Source: Bacteroidales bacterium
Lineage (GTDB): Bacteria; Bacteroidota; Bacteroidia; Bacteroidales; UBA932
Direction of reading: 5' to 3'
DNA: 64,000 bases
Assembly: GCA_017534745.1 (NCBI GenBank)
Contig: JAFXVX010000003.1
Span: forward strand, 103,420 to 167,419
This document shows positions 1 to 9,661 of the stretch, one piece after another. The notes below the pieces were generated by a model. That model saw only the letters and a list, made by a program, of their open reading frames with translations. It was not told where the DNA came from and did no database searches. The position numbers were made by a program, and so were the translations under genes. The first letter of the stretch is position 1; each line of letters begins with the position of its first letter.

Positions 1-1295
<1,295 letters not shown>

Positions 1296-1311
1296 TTAAT
1301 TCTGCAAAACA

Positions 1312-1319
1312 CAAATATA
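1312..1319 (-). promoter_or_regulatory. -7 promoter box of atpD
   Basis: The minus strand reads TATATTTG, an exact fit to the Bacteroidetes -7 consensus TAnnTTTG, with 22 nt to the atpD start codon. No good -33 TTTG is visible at the expected distance, so the call rests on the -7 box and spacing. Confidence 0.55.
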
Positions 1320-1324
1320 AGAAA

Positions 1325-2623
1325 TTATTTGCCGTTGTAGATGCCTTCGAAGAGGATGAGGCCGGAGGCTTTTTCGGCGATAAGGTACACGAAGGGATGG
1401 TCGGCAGTGAAATAGATCTGCTCCTCGGAGGGGGCCGATTCGGCGTATATCTCAACCATAGTCACCGCGGCGGCCTCGGTGCCCCAGTCGGTCACCTTTA
1501 TCTTAGATTTCTGGATGACGGACCCGATACGGAAATCCCCGGTGCCGTAGTCTTCTATCAGGCTGTCGAACTCTGCGATGTAGCGCTCGAACGCGCGATT
1601 GATTCCAAGGGATTTGAGGATTGCCGTAAGGTCGAACCGGCTGGCGGTCTCGAACATCGGCATCTGCACGTGTACAAGGGCCTTCGACGACATAGAGTTG
1701 ATCGCGGCAGTCAACTTCTCCGCGGTGAGCGCTGAGAGCATATGCTCCACCCCATTGACGCCCTTTGTGTCGGGCAGGATGACATACATGACGTATTTGC
1801 CGTTGCCATACGGAAGCTCCAGAATGGTGTTGTCGTAGAGTTTGCCATGGCGGAAGATCCGGTCGGCAAACATATATTTTACATTGCAGTTTCCTCCGCC
1901 GTCAAAGTAAAATGGCGCCGAATCAGTCCCGGCCACGAAGGTCGGCAACATGTCGTATTCTTTCCACTTAGCCTTGAAATACAGCGCATTGAGGATAGCG
2001 GCGGCAAAATATTCACTGATGTCGCTTTCGTCGATAAAGGGATTGATCAGGCCGGCGGTGTTTCGGCTGGCCCATTCGTTTATCCTATCGACGAGCACCT
2101 TCGGGTTCGACATGGAGGCGTATTCGACCGGCGAATAATAGATGGTCTCTGCAATCTGCCTGAAGGACTCCTGCGCCTTGTACATGTCGTTCATAATGAC
2201 GGCGTTGGCCAGTTTCACTACGACATCCTTGTCAAGGGCCGGCAACTGTTTGAGCAGAAGGTTGCAGTAGGCGTTGAGCGCGGCCTTGTCTTCGCCGAAT
2301 CCAAGGGTCTGGACAATCTCCGCTGCGGTCTCCCCGCTGGCTCCGTTCGCGGCCAGTGCGAGTGCATACTGCAGGCTCAGGGGTGAGAAAATCATATTTT
2401 CGTCGTCAAAAAGTGCTTTCAGGCACTTGACGGCGAACTCGTTACCCGCCGCGACGAATGGCTTCTGCGACTCTTTCAGCTCAACACCGGATATGGTTTC
2501 CGTCGGCTCCGGCGATGAGATTCCTATAGGGCTGACCACCACTTTCGTGGCGGTGTCATCCTTACAGGAACACAGAGCGACCGATGCCGCAATAAAGACG
2601 GCAAGATACTTTATCGTTTTCAT
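1325..2623 (-). CDS. Serpin-family protease inhibitor, lipoprotein
   Basis: This is a secreted serpin of 432 residues, a suicide inhibitor of serine or cysteine proteases. The chosen start, MKTIKYLAVFIAASVALC, gives a lipoprotein signal ending in LCSC with Cys20 as the lipidated residue; a longer in-frame start upstream would spoil the signal. The serpin hinge GTEAAAVT is near residue 381 and the C-terminal signature block TADHPFVYLI follows. Counting from the hinge as in alpha-1-antitrypsin places Glu395-Ser396 at the scissile P1-P1' bond; this is an inference by counting. The gene starts 11 nt after the nitroreductase stop, so the two are probably one transcript. It ends 35 nt before atpD. 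Confidence 0.93.
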   Translation of the reverse strand: MKTIKYLAVFIAASVALCSCKDDTATKVVVSPIGISSPEPTETISGVELKESQKPFVAAGNEFAVKCLKALFDDENMIFSPLSLQYALALAANGASGETAAEIVQTLGFGEDKAALNAYCNLLLKQLPALDKDVVVKLANAVIMNDMYKAQESFRQIAETIYYSPVEYASMSNPKVLVDRINEWASRNTAGLINPFIDESDISEYFAAAILNALYFKAKWKEYDMLPTFVAGTDSAPFYFDGGGNCNVKYMFADRIFRHGKLYDNTILELPYGNGKYVMYVILPDTKGVNGVEHMLSALTAEKLTAAINSMSSKALVHVQMPMFETASRFDLTAILKSLGINRAFERYIAEFDSLIEDYGTGDFRIGSVIQKSKIKVTDWGTEAAAVTMVEIYAESAPSEEQIYFTADHPFVYLIAEKASGLILFEGIYNGK

Positions 2624-2634
2624 GACAAAAGTTT

Positions 2635-3261
2635 TCACCACTTCTCCCAGTGGATGTTCTCCGGCTTCCACTTGTCCTTCGGCTCAGGATCCTCGGCGGG
2701 GACGCCTACGGGGATGACGCAGAGGATGTCGGTGCTTTCGGGGATACCGAGGGCAGCGGCGATGGGAGCGGTGCGCTCAGCGGCGGGATAGCCGGCGGTC
2801 CACACGGCGCCGAGGCCGAGGGCCTTTACCGCGAGGAGGATATTCTCCGTGGCGGCGGAGCAGTCTTCGAACCAGAAGATGTTGGACATCTCTTCCTCGG
2901 GAGCGTCCGGCTGGCCGAAGGGCTTGCGCATCATCTTGGTCTCACCGCAGACGACGATGACCGCGCCCGCCTGGGTGAACATCTCTCCGCGGAAGCCTGA
3001 GCCGAACACTTCGGCGATCTTCTCCTTATCCGTCACGACGACAAAGCGCCAGGGCTGCACGTTCATGGCGGAAGGTGCGGCCATGCCGGCCTTGAGGATG
3101 GTCTCCAGCTGCTCCTTCGACACGGGATCTCCCGTGAAGCTGCGTATGCTTGTCCTTGCCATAATGACATCGAGGGCCGAGGGGGCGCTTTCGCTGCGGG
3201 AAGCGCAGCCGCTGATGATTACTGCCGAGAGCAGAGCGAGAATGAGGGTGATCTTTTTCAT
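2635..3261 (-). CDS. Nitroreductase-family lipoprotein
   Basis: This is an FMN-dependent nitroreductase-fold protein of 208 residues. The motif RTSIRSFTGDPVS near residues 36-48 and the blocks MAAPSAMNVQPWRFVVV and GLGAVWTAGYP are typical of the family, which reduces nitro groups, quinones or flavins with NAD(P)H. It has a clear lipoprotein signal, MKKITLILALLSAVIISGC, so it is predicted to sit on a membrane outside the cytoplasm, which is odd for an NAD(P)H enzyme but common among Bacteroidales homologs. The substrate cannot be told. A TATATTTG box lies 21 nt before the start. The gene leads a two-gene run with the serpin. Confidence 0.9.
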   Translation of the reverse strand: MKKITLILALLSAVIISGCASRSESAPSALDVIMARTSIRSFTGDPVSKEQLETILKAGMAAPSAMNVQPWRFVVVTDKEKIAEVFGSGFRGEMFTQAGAVIVVCGETKMMRKPFGQPDAPEEEMSNIFWFEDCSAATENILLAVKALGLGAVWTAGYPAAERTAPIAAALGIPESTDILCVIPVGVPAEDPEPKDKWKPENIHWEKW

Positions 3262-3282
3262 GATACAGTTCTTTTAAGCCCT

Positions 3283-3290
3283 CAAATATA
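3283..3290 (-). promoter_or_regulatory. -7 promoter box of the nitroreductase-serpin run
   Basis: The minus strand reads TATATTTG, matching TAnnTTTG exactly, 21 nt before the nitroreductase ATG. It lies in the divergent spacer shared with the S46 peptidase gene. Confidence 0.55.
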
Positions 3291-3310
3291 CTAAAATATC
3301 CGGTAGGGCA

Positions 3311-3342
3311 TTTGCGAAAAGGAGGGGAAATCGCTAAATTAG
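3311..3342 (+). promoter_or_regulatory. Promoter of the S46 peptidase gene, overlapping a small palindrome
   Basis: A -33 TTTG (3311-3314) is followed after 20 bp by TAAATTAG (3335-3342), one mismatch from the TAnnTTTG box. That is the spacing expected for Bacteroidetes sigma factor, and the ATG follows 27 nt later. The -7 box lies inside the 13-bp palindrome CGCTAAATTAGCG (3332-3344), which could be an operator; no regulator is evident. Confidence 0.45.
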
Positions 3343-3369
3343 CGCCTTAATAGATAATTTTTTAACGCT

Positions 3370-5541
3370 ATGAAGCGAATTTTTGCAATCCTCGCCGCGG
3401 CGATTATCGCGCTGCCGGTGATGGCGGACGAGGGGATGTGGCTCCTCCCGCTGCTGGAGAAGATGAACGGCAAGTCCCTCGCGGAAGCGGGGTGTCGGCT
3501 CACTCCGGAGCAGATCTACAGTATCAACAACGGCTCTCTGAAGGACGCGATAGTCCATTTCGGCGGCGGGTGCACCGGTGAAATTATCTCGAACCGGGGC
3601 CTCATCGTGACCAACCACCACTGCGGCTATTCCTCAATCCAGAGGTTGTCCTCCCCGGAGCATAACTACCTGATGGACGGCTACTGGGCCATGACCGACA
3701 AGGATGAACTTCCGGTCGAGGGCCTCACGGTGACCTTCCTCAAGAAGATGACGGACGTTACTGACGCTCTCGCCGATGCCGTGGCGAAGGCCGGTAAGGA
3801 GGGAGTGGATGCCGGGGAGGCAACGAAGGCGTTCATAGAGGCGACGGAGAAGGCCGCGGCCGAGGCCAATCCCGGCTGCGATGCCAACGTCGTGTCGTTC
3901 TACAACGGCAATGTCTATTACCTGATAATCGATAAGGAATACACCGATATCCGCTTTGTCGGCGCCCCGCCGGCATCGGTCGGAAAGTTCGGCGGCGAGA
4001 CCGACAACTGGATGTGGCCCCGCCACACCGGCGACTTCTCGATGTTCCGCGTCTATGCCGGTCCGGACAACGAGCCGGCAGCCTATTCGCCTGACAACAG
4101 GCCGTATATCCCCGAAGGACACCTGAAGGTTTCCCTCGAAGGGGTGCAGGAAGGCGATTACGCGATGATAATGGGCTATCCCGGAAGGACTCAGAGGTTC
4201 CAGACGGCGGCCCAACTGCGGAGTATGATAGCCACAAACCGTATTCGTATCGATGCCCGCACCGTCCGGCAGGATATAATGTGGGAGGCGATGTGTGCTG
4301 ATCCCGCGGTCCAGCTCAAATATGCCAACAAGTATGCCTCTTCCGCCAACGGCTGGAAGAAGTGGCAGGGCGAGGAGCTGGCGTTCGAAAAGCTCGGCAT
4401 CATAGAGCGTGAGGAGGAAAAGGAGGCCGACTTCATGGAGTGGGTCGGCCTGGATCGAAGGCGCGTTGAGGCCTACGGGAACGCCCTGAAGACCATCGAA
4501 GATGGGGTTGAGGCGTCGTCGGAGGCCGTTAGGGCTTTTACTCTGATCTATGAGGCCCCGGTGAGGATCGAGCTGCTTTCCATCGCTTCGGTGTATGACA
4601 GGAGTCTCAAAAGGGTGCCGGAAGGAAAGGACACTCTGGAGTTTGCCCTTTCTTCGCTTGAGCCTCTTTACAAGGATTATGTGGAGGCGCTTGACCGTAA
4701 GGAAGCCGCCGCTCTTTTGAAATACTACCGCGAGAAAGCGGACAGGAAGAATTATCCCGATTCGCTCGGAGCCGGCTTCGAGGACTTCGCTACGATGGAT
4801 ATAGATGCGTATGTCGCATATTTGTTTGACGGAAGCGTGTTTACATCCGCGGAGAAGATCCGTGCGGCGGCCGGAAAGGACCTTTCCGCCGACCCGGCTG
4901 CCGTCCTTCAGAAGAAGCTCTGGGGAGTCATGATGCCTCTTTACACGCAGGCTTACGGCAGGCAGGAAGCTCTCGCCGAAGGGACGAAGGCCTTCGGCGC
5001 CGGGCTTATGGAGTGGCAGAAAGGCAATCCTACTTATCCGGACGCCAACTCTACAATGAGGCTGACCTACGGCCATGTTTTGCCGTATTCCCCGAAGGAC
5101 GGAGTGCTCTTCAGTCACTTCACGACCCTGAAGGGCGTGATGGAGAAGGAGGATGCTTCCAATCCGGAGTTTATCGTGCCGGCTGGGCTCAAGGCGCTGT
5201 ATAAGGCCGCGGACTACGGCCGCTACGCCGACAAGGACGGCACCCTCCACACCTGTTTCCTCACCAACAACGACATTACGGGCGGCAACTCCGGTTCGCC
5301 GGTGCTCGATGCCGACGGCGCCCTCATCGGTCTTGCCTTCGACGGCAACTGGGAGTCGATGTCCAGCGACGTGATGTTCGAGCCGGACCTCCAGAGGTGT
5401 ATCTGTGTGGACATCCGCTATGTGCTCTTCCTCGTGGAGAAGCTCGGCGGCTGCCCGAGGATTGTTGATGAACTCGAGTTCATGACGGCATCCAAGGCGG
5501 GCAAGGCTCCAAAGGCTGCGAAGAAACCCAAGAAGAAATAA
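3370..5541 (+). CDS. S46-family dipeptidyl peptidase (DPP7/DPP11 type)
   Basis: This is a periplasmic serine exopeptidase of 723 residues that removes dipeptides from the N-terminus of peptides, feeding peptide-based growth. It has a signal peptide ending near VMADEG. The chymotrypsin-like catalytic parts are visible: the His block TNHHCGY (His84), the block GGETDNWMWPRHTGDFSMFR and the Ser block GGNSGSPV (Ser643). The later segment LAFDGNWESM has Gly at about residue 659, where I recall acid-specific DPP11 enzymes carrying Arg. A preference for hydrophobic P1 residues (DPP7 type) is therefore inferred with moderate confidence. A lysine-rich tail closes the protein. Its TAA stop overlaps the ATG of the next gene by one base. 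Confidence 0.95.
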   Translation: MKRIFAILAAAIIALPVMADEGMWLLPLLEKMNGKSLAEAGCRLTPEQIYSINNGSLKDAIVHFGGGCTGEIISNRGLIVTNHHCGYSSIQRLSSPEHNYLMDGYWAMTDKDELPVEGLTVTFLKKMTDVTDALADAVAKAGKEGVDAGEATKAFIEATEKAAAEANPGCDANVVSFYNGNVYYLIIDKEYTDIRFVGAPPASVGKFGGETDNWMWPRHTGDFSMFRVYAGPDNEPAAYSPDNRPYIPEGHLKVSLEGVQEGDYAMIMGYPGRTQRFQTAAQLRSMIATNRIRIDARTVRQDIMWEAMCADPAVQLKYANKYASSANGWKKWQGEELAFEKLGIIEREEEKEADFMEWVGLDRRRVEAYGNALKTIEDGVEASSEAVRAFTLIYEAPVRIELLSIASVYDRSLKRVPEGKDTLEFALSSLEPLYKDYVEALDRKEAAALLKYYREKADRKNYPDSLGAGFEDFATMDIDAYVAYLFDGSVFTSAEKIRAAAGKDLSADPAAVLQKKLWGVMMPLYTQAYGRQEALAEGTKAFGAGLMEWQKGNPTYPDANSTMRLTYGHVLPYSPKDGVLFSHFTTLKGVMEKEDASNPEFIVPAGLKALYKAADYGRYADKDGTLHTCFLTNNDITGGNSGSPVLDADGALIGLAFDGNWESMSSDVMFEPDLQRCICVDIRYVLFLVEKLGGCPRIVDELEFMTASKAGKAPKAAKKPKKK

Positions 5542-6590
5542 TGGACATTCTGAAAATACTCTCGGAAGTCGTCCATCCCGCCATGGGGGACAGGAGCATC
5601 GTGGAGCTTGGGATGGTGGACGGCGTGGTGGAGAAGGATGACCGCATTGAGATCACCCTGGCGTTCCCCAAAAAGCCGGATCCGCTGAAGGATTACCTTG
5701 TCGGGGCGACCCGCGCCGCGCTGGTCCGTAACCTCCCGGAAGGGACTGAAATTGAAGTAAAAACGGTGGTCCGGAACCCCGCGAAGAAGCCTGAGAAGCT
5801 GGAGCTCGATCTCGAGCAGCTCACCTGCGTGAGGCACATCATCGGTATCGCCTCCGGCAAGGGCGGCGTCGGCAAGTCCACGGTCGCCGTGAACCTCGCC
5901 ATCGCCCTGGCGCGGGCCGGCTACAAGGTCGGCCTCGCGGACGCGGACGTTTACGGTCCGTCGGTGCCCCTTATGACGGGGACCGAGGGCGCCGTCCCCG
6001 CGGCGGTGGAGGAGGATGGCAAGCAGTTTATCGTTCCGATTGAGAAATACGGCGTCAAGTGGATGTCGGTCGGCTACTTCGCCGAGCGCGGCCAGGCCCT
6101 CATCTGGAGAGGGCCGATGGCCTGCAGTGCCCTCAAGCAGATGATTCTTCAGGTCAAGTGGGGCGACCTCGACTTCCTGCTCATCGACATGCCGCCCGGC
6201 ACGGGGGATATCCACATATCCCTGGTGCAGGAGATCCCAGTCGAGGGGGCGGTCATCGTGACGACCCCGCAGGCTGTCGCCCTGTCGGATGTCGAGAAGG
6301 GGGTCGATATGTTCCGCAACAAGAACATCAACCGACGCATCTTCGGCATTGTGGAGAATATGGCGTGGTTTACCCCGGAGGAGCACCCTTCTGAGAAATA
6401 CTACATCTTCGGCCGCGACGGCGGTGCTGCGATGGCCGAGCGCTTCGGCCTTCCGCTGCTCGCCCAGATACCTCTGGTGCAGTCCATCCGCGAAGACGGC
6501 GACGCCGGGACCCCGGCGGCCCTTTCCTCCCGCCCTGACGGCCTCGCCTTCCTCGCCCTTGCCTCGGCCCTCGCCGACGCCTGCGCTTAG
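5541..6590 (+). CDS. apbC: Mrp/ApbC-type P-loop ATPase, iron-sulfur carrier family
   Basis: This 349-residue protein has an N-terminal MIP18/DUF59 domain (about 1-85) and a deviant Walker A ATPase domain with SGKGGVGKST at 105-114, then DADVYGPS and DMPPGTGD. Family members carry and transfer Fe-S clusters in the cytoplasm. In many homologs a CxxC pair near the C-terminal third binds the cluster. Here the equivalent stretch reads VENMAWFTPEEHPSEKYYIF without cysteines, as I believe is common in Bacteroidetes relatives, so cluster binding by that route is doubtful. The start overlaps the S46 stop as TAATG, so translation is probably coupled. Confidence 0.93.
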   Translation: MDILKILSEVVHPAMGDRSIVELGMVDGVVEKDDRIEITLAFPKKPDPLKDYLVGATRAALVRNLPEGTEIEVKTVVRNPAKKPEKLELDLEQLTCVRHIIGIASGKGGVGKSTVAVNLAIALARAGYKVGLADADVYGPSVPLMTGTEGAVPAAVEEDGKQFIVPIEKYGVKWMSVGYFAERGQALIWRGPMACSALKQMILQVKWGDLDFLLIDMPPGTGDIHISLVQEIPVEGAVIVTTPQAVALSDVEKGVDMFRNKNINRRIFGIVENMAWFTPEEHPSEKYYIFGRDGGAAMAERFGLPLLAQIPLVQSIREDGDAGTPAALSSRPDGLAFLALASALADACA

Positions 6591-6625
6591 GCCCGCCTTT
6601 GCCGCCATTCTTCCGGCGTAGTGTG

Positions 6626-6777
6626 CTTCGTGAAATTCACCTGCCACAGAGATGTGTATTATACGTCGCCAGTGGCACATTTTTGTGGCAGGTGAGCCAA
6701 ATTTGCCTCACCTGCCACAAAGAAGTACCATACACGCCACCAAATCAATATTGGCGTGGCAGGTGAATTTCACGAAG
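6626..6777. repeat. Compound palindromic element in a convergent intergenic spacer
   Basis: A 152-bp element fills the space between the stops of apbC and rsmA. Its outermost arms, 6626-6647 and 6756-6777, are a perfect 22-bp inverted repeat. The core motif CACCTGCCAC occurs four times in alternating orientation: 6638-6647 plus, 6685-6694 minus, 6709-6718 plus and 6756-6765 minus. The middle pair forms a 15-bp stem (6682-6696 with 6707-6721) around a loop holding CAAATTTG. Extra short arms, ATGTG/CACAT in the left half and CACGCCA/TGGCGTG in the right half, allow two side-by-side hairpins. No reading frame of note lies inside. It resembles a REP/BIME-like or non-autonomous palindromic repeat; a double terminator for the facing genes is the alternative. 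Confidence 0.85.
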
Positions 6778-6787
6778 AGTGCAGCGT

Positions 6788-7609
6788 CTATGCGAGGAGG
6801 TTGGTGAGGGCGACGAAGTCCGCGACGGAGAGGCGCTCGGGACGGAGGTCGAAGACGGGTGCGGCGGTGAATTCCGCCGCCTTCGTTTCGTCCCAACCTT
6901 CCTTGTCGGACTTGGCGCGGAGCAGGGGCTTCAGCGAGTTGCGGAGGGTCTTGCGGCGCTGGCCGAAGGAGGTCTTGACGATGGCCTTGAAAAGGGCCTC
7001 GTCACAGCCGAGTTCGGTGCGCGCGTTTCGGCGCAGGCGGATGACCGCACTCTGCACCTTCGGCGGCGGGGCGAACGCACCCGAGCCCACCGTGAACAGG
7101 TACTCGATGTCGTACCAGGCCTGCAGCAGCACCGAGAGGATGCCGTAGGTCTTCGACCCCGGCTTCTCGGCGATGCGCTCCGCCACTTCCTTTTGTATCA
7201 TACACACGACTTCCGGGACACTCTCCCGGTAGTCGAGTATCTTGAAGAATATCTGTGAAGATATATTATATGGGAAATTGCCTATAATCAAGAACTTATC
7301 CCCAAAGAACCTATCCAGCGGAAGCTTCAGGAAATCCGCCTGGATAAGCCGCCCCTGCATCCCCGGGAAATGCGTCAGCAGGTAGTCCACAGACTCCCCG
7401 TCGATCTCCACGAGCTTCAGGTCCACGTCCGGTCGCTCCAGCAGGTACTGCGTCAGAACGCCCATCCCGGGCCCCACTTCCAGCACGTCCTTGACGCCGG
7501 AAGTTCGAATCTCGTCCTCTCCGGCGCCCAGCGCCGCGACAATCGCCTTCGCCACTCCCTGATCCGTCAGAAAGTGCTGCCCCAGCGCCTTTTTCGCCCT
7601 TACTTCCAT
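6788..7609 (-). CDS. rsmA: 16S rRNA (adenine(1518)-N6/adenine(1519)-N6)-dimethyltransferase
   Basis: RsmA (KsgA) dimethylates two adjacent adenines near the 3' end of 16S rRNA during small-subunit assembly, using SAM. The 273-residue protein begins MEVRAKKALGQHFLTD, the standard family start. It shows motif I as EVGPGMGVLT, the acidic loop VEIDGES and the catalytic motif NFPYNISSQ; Phe at the second position is usual in Bacteroidetes. A longer in-frame start would run into the upstream gene, so ATG at 7609 is preferred. Only one base separates it from the TAG of the M3 peptidase gene, implying co-transcription and translational coupling. Confidence 0.96.
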   Translation of the reverse strand: MEVRAKKALGQHFLTDQGVAKAIVAALGAGEDEIRTSGVKDVLEVGPGMGVLTQYLLERPDVDLKLVEIDGESVDYLLTHFPGMQGRLIQADFLKLPLDRFFGDKFLIIGNFPYNISSQIFFKILDYRESVPEVVCMIQKEVAERIAEKPGSKTYGILSVLLQAWYDIEYLFTVGSGAFAPPPKVQSAVIRLRRNARTELGCDEALFKAIVKTSFGQRRKTLRNSLKPLLRAKSDKEGWDETKAAEFTAAPVFDLRPERLSVADFVALTNLLA

Positions 7610-7610
7610 C

Positions 7611-9656
7611 CTATTCAAGGCCGCGGCCGCGGAGGAGGGAGGCGGGGTCGGGGTCGGCGCCACGCCAGGAACGGTAGAGGGTCATAGGCTCTTCGCCGCC
7701 GCCCTTCTCAAGGAAGGTCTCGCGGAAGGAACGCGCCGTCTCGGGATTGTAGATCCCGTCGGCGACGAACTTCTCAAAGGCGTCGCGCTCGAGAACCTCG
7801 GACCAGAGGTAGCTGTAGTAGCCGGCGGAGTAGCCGCTGTTGAAGATGTGGTTGAAGTAGGTCGTGCGGTAGCGCGGGATGATCTCCTCGATGAGGCCCA
7901 TGTCGTCGCAGACCCTGTCTTCGAAATCACGGACGGCGGCGGAACGGCCTTCAACCGAGCCGTCGGCCTCGAAGGGCTCGAGGGCTGCGGCGTCAAGTTC
8001 GTGCCAGCGCATGTCGAGGATCGATGCGGCGCAGAGCTCGCCTGTCGTGAAGCCCTGGTTGAATTTCAGGGAGTTGTTGATCTTCTCCACAAGGGCGTCG
8101 GGGATAGTCTCGCCAGTCTGGTAGTGGTGGGCGTACTGCGCAAGGATTTCCTTTTCGAAGGCCCAGTTCTCGTTGAACTGCGAGAAGGTCTCGACGAAAT
8201 CACGGGCGACGGAAGTGCCGCTGACAGTGATGTAGTGGCACTTTGTGAGGAAGCCGTGGAGGGCGTGGCCGAACTCGTGGAAGGCCGTCTCGACCTCATC
8301 GACGGTGAGGAGCGAAGGCGCCTCCTCCGTTGCCGGAGGGAAGTTGCAGCAGTTGACGATGACGGGGCGGATGTCTTTGCCGGAGGCATCAACCATCTGC
8401 TCGCGGAAGTTGTTCATCCAGGCGCCGCCGCGCTTGATGTCGCGGGAGAACCAGTCGCAGTAGAAGACGCCGAGGAGCGAGCCGTCGGCGTCTGCGACCT
8501 TCCAGGCCGTGACGGCGGGGTTGTACACCTCCACCTCGGGAGCCGGGGTAATCTTCACGCCATAGACTTTCTCGGCGGCGTAGAAGACTCCCTTGCGGAC
8601 GCTGTCCACCTGAAAGTAGGGCTTGGTCTCGTCTTCGTCGAGGTCATACTTGGCCTTGCGGACCTTTTCGGCATAGTAGAACCAGTCCCAGGGCTCGATC
8701 TTCGAGCCTTCGGGAAGGAGCCCGGCCTTGACGTCTTCGTCCATAATCTTCTGCATATCATAGACTTCCTCCTTGGCTTTCTTCATCGAGGAGGCCATAA
8801 TCTTGCCGAGGAAAGTATTCACGGTCTCCGGGTCTCTTGCCATCTTGTCGGCAAGGAGGTATGCCGCCGAGGAGGGGTAGCCGAGAAGGGCCGCCTTCTC
8901 CGTGCGGAGTTTCATAATTTCGAGAACTACGGCGTTGTTATCCTTGTCGTTGCCGTGGTTTCCGCGGGTAGAATAGGCGTGGAAGGCCTTTTCGCGGGCG
9001 GCGCGGTCCGCCGTGGAAGCCATATAACCGGGATATGCCGACACGGTGATGCCGGTCGCCTCCTTGAAAGCGTTGTTCTCCGCGAGGAGGTTGTTGCCGA
9101 AGGTCTGCGAGAGGACGGCGAGGCGGGCGTTGATCTCCTTGAAACGGGCCTTGCCGGCCTCGTCGAGAGCGACGCCGTTGCGGACGAACCTCTCGTAGAG
9201 TTTCTTCACTACCATCTTCTGCTCGCGGGTCAGTTCTTCATCGCCTTCATAGACAGCCTTGATCCTCTCGAAGAAGGCGTCATTCATGAATATCTCGTCA
9301 TCGGCGGCTGTCACGAGGGGAGTTATCTTCTCCTCGAGCTCCTGCATCGAGGGGGTGGCGTCCGACTCGGCGAGGTTGTAGAACACGCCGGTCACCTTGG
9401 CGAGAAGGGCTCCGGAGAGTTCGTAGGCCGCGACCGTGTTTTCGAAGGTCGGGGCGTCCGGGCATGCGATGATGGCCTCAATCTCAGCCTTCTGCTGTTT
9501 GATCCCCTCCTCTACTGCCGGCAGGTAATCCTTTTCAGAGATACGGCTGAACGGGGCCGTCCCGTAGGGAGTGTCCCACTCCTCAAAGAAAATGTTTTTC
9601 TGAGCACAGGATGTCATCATTGCAAATGCTCCCAAAATTAAAGCGATACGTTTCAT
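7611..9656 (-). CDS. M3-family metallopeptidase (peptidyl-dipeptidase Dcp-like), lipoprotein
   Basis: This 681-residue protein belongs to the M3 (thimet oligopeptidase/Dcp) zinc peptidases that trim oligopeptides. The zinc motif HEFGHALHG is at residues 460-468 and a typical M3 tail, ending in LLRGRGLE, closes the protein. The N-terminus MKRIALILGAFAMMTSC is a lipoprotein signal, so it probably works in the periplasm alongside exopeptidases such as the S46 enzyme nearby. Peptidyl-dipeptidase activity is inferred from the family. It lies 5 nt downstream of the outer-membrane protein gene and directly precedes rsmA. Confidence 0.94.
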   Translation of the reverse strand: MKRIALILGAFAMMTSCAQKNIFFEEWDTPYGTAPFSRISEKDYLPAVEEGIKQQKAEIEAIIACPDAPTFENTVAAYELSGALLAKVTGVFYNLAESDATPSMQELEEKITPLVTAADDEIFMNDAFFERIKAVYEGDEELTREQKMVVKKLYERFVRNGVALDEAGKARFKEINARLAVLSQTFGNNLLAENNAFKEATGITVSAYPGYMASTADRAAREKAFHAYSTRGNHGNDKDNNAVVLEIMKLRTEKAALLGYPSSAAYLLADKMARDPETVNTFLGKIMASSMKKAKEEVYDMQKIMDEDVKAGLLPEGSKIEPWDWFYYAEKVRKAKYDLDEDETKPYFQVDSVRKGVFYAAEKVYGVKITPAPEVEVYNPAVTAWKVADADGSLLGVFYCDWFSRDIKRGGAWMNNFREQMVDASGKDIRPVIVNCCNFPPATEEAPSLLTVDEVETAFHEFGHALHGFLTKCHYITVSGTSVARDFVETFSQFNENWAFEKEILAQYAHHYQTGETIPDALVEKINNSLKFNQGFTTGELCAASILDMRWHELDAAALEPFEADGSVEGRSAAVRDFEDRVCDDMGLIEEIIPRYRTTYFNHIFNSGYSAGYYSYLWSEVLERDAFEKFVADGIYNPETARSFRETFLEKGGGEEPMTLYRSWRGADPDPASLLRGRGLE

Positions 9657-9661
9657 ATATA

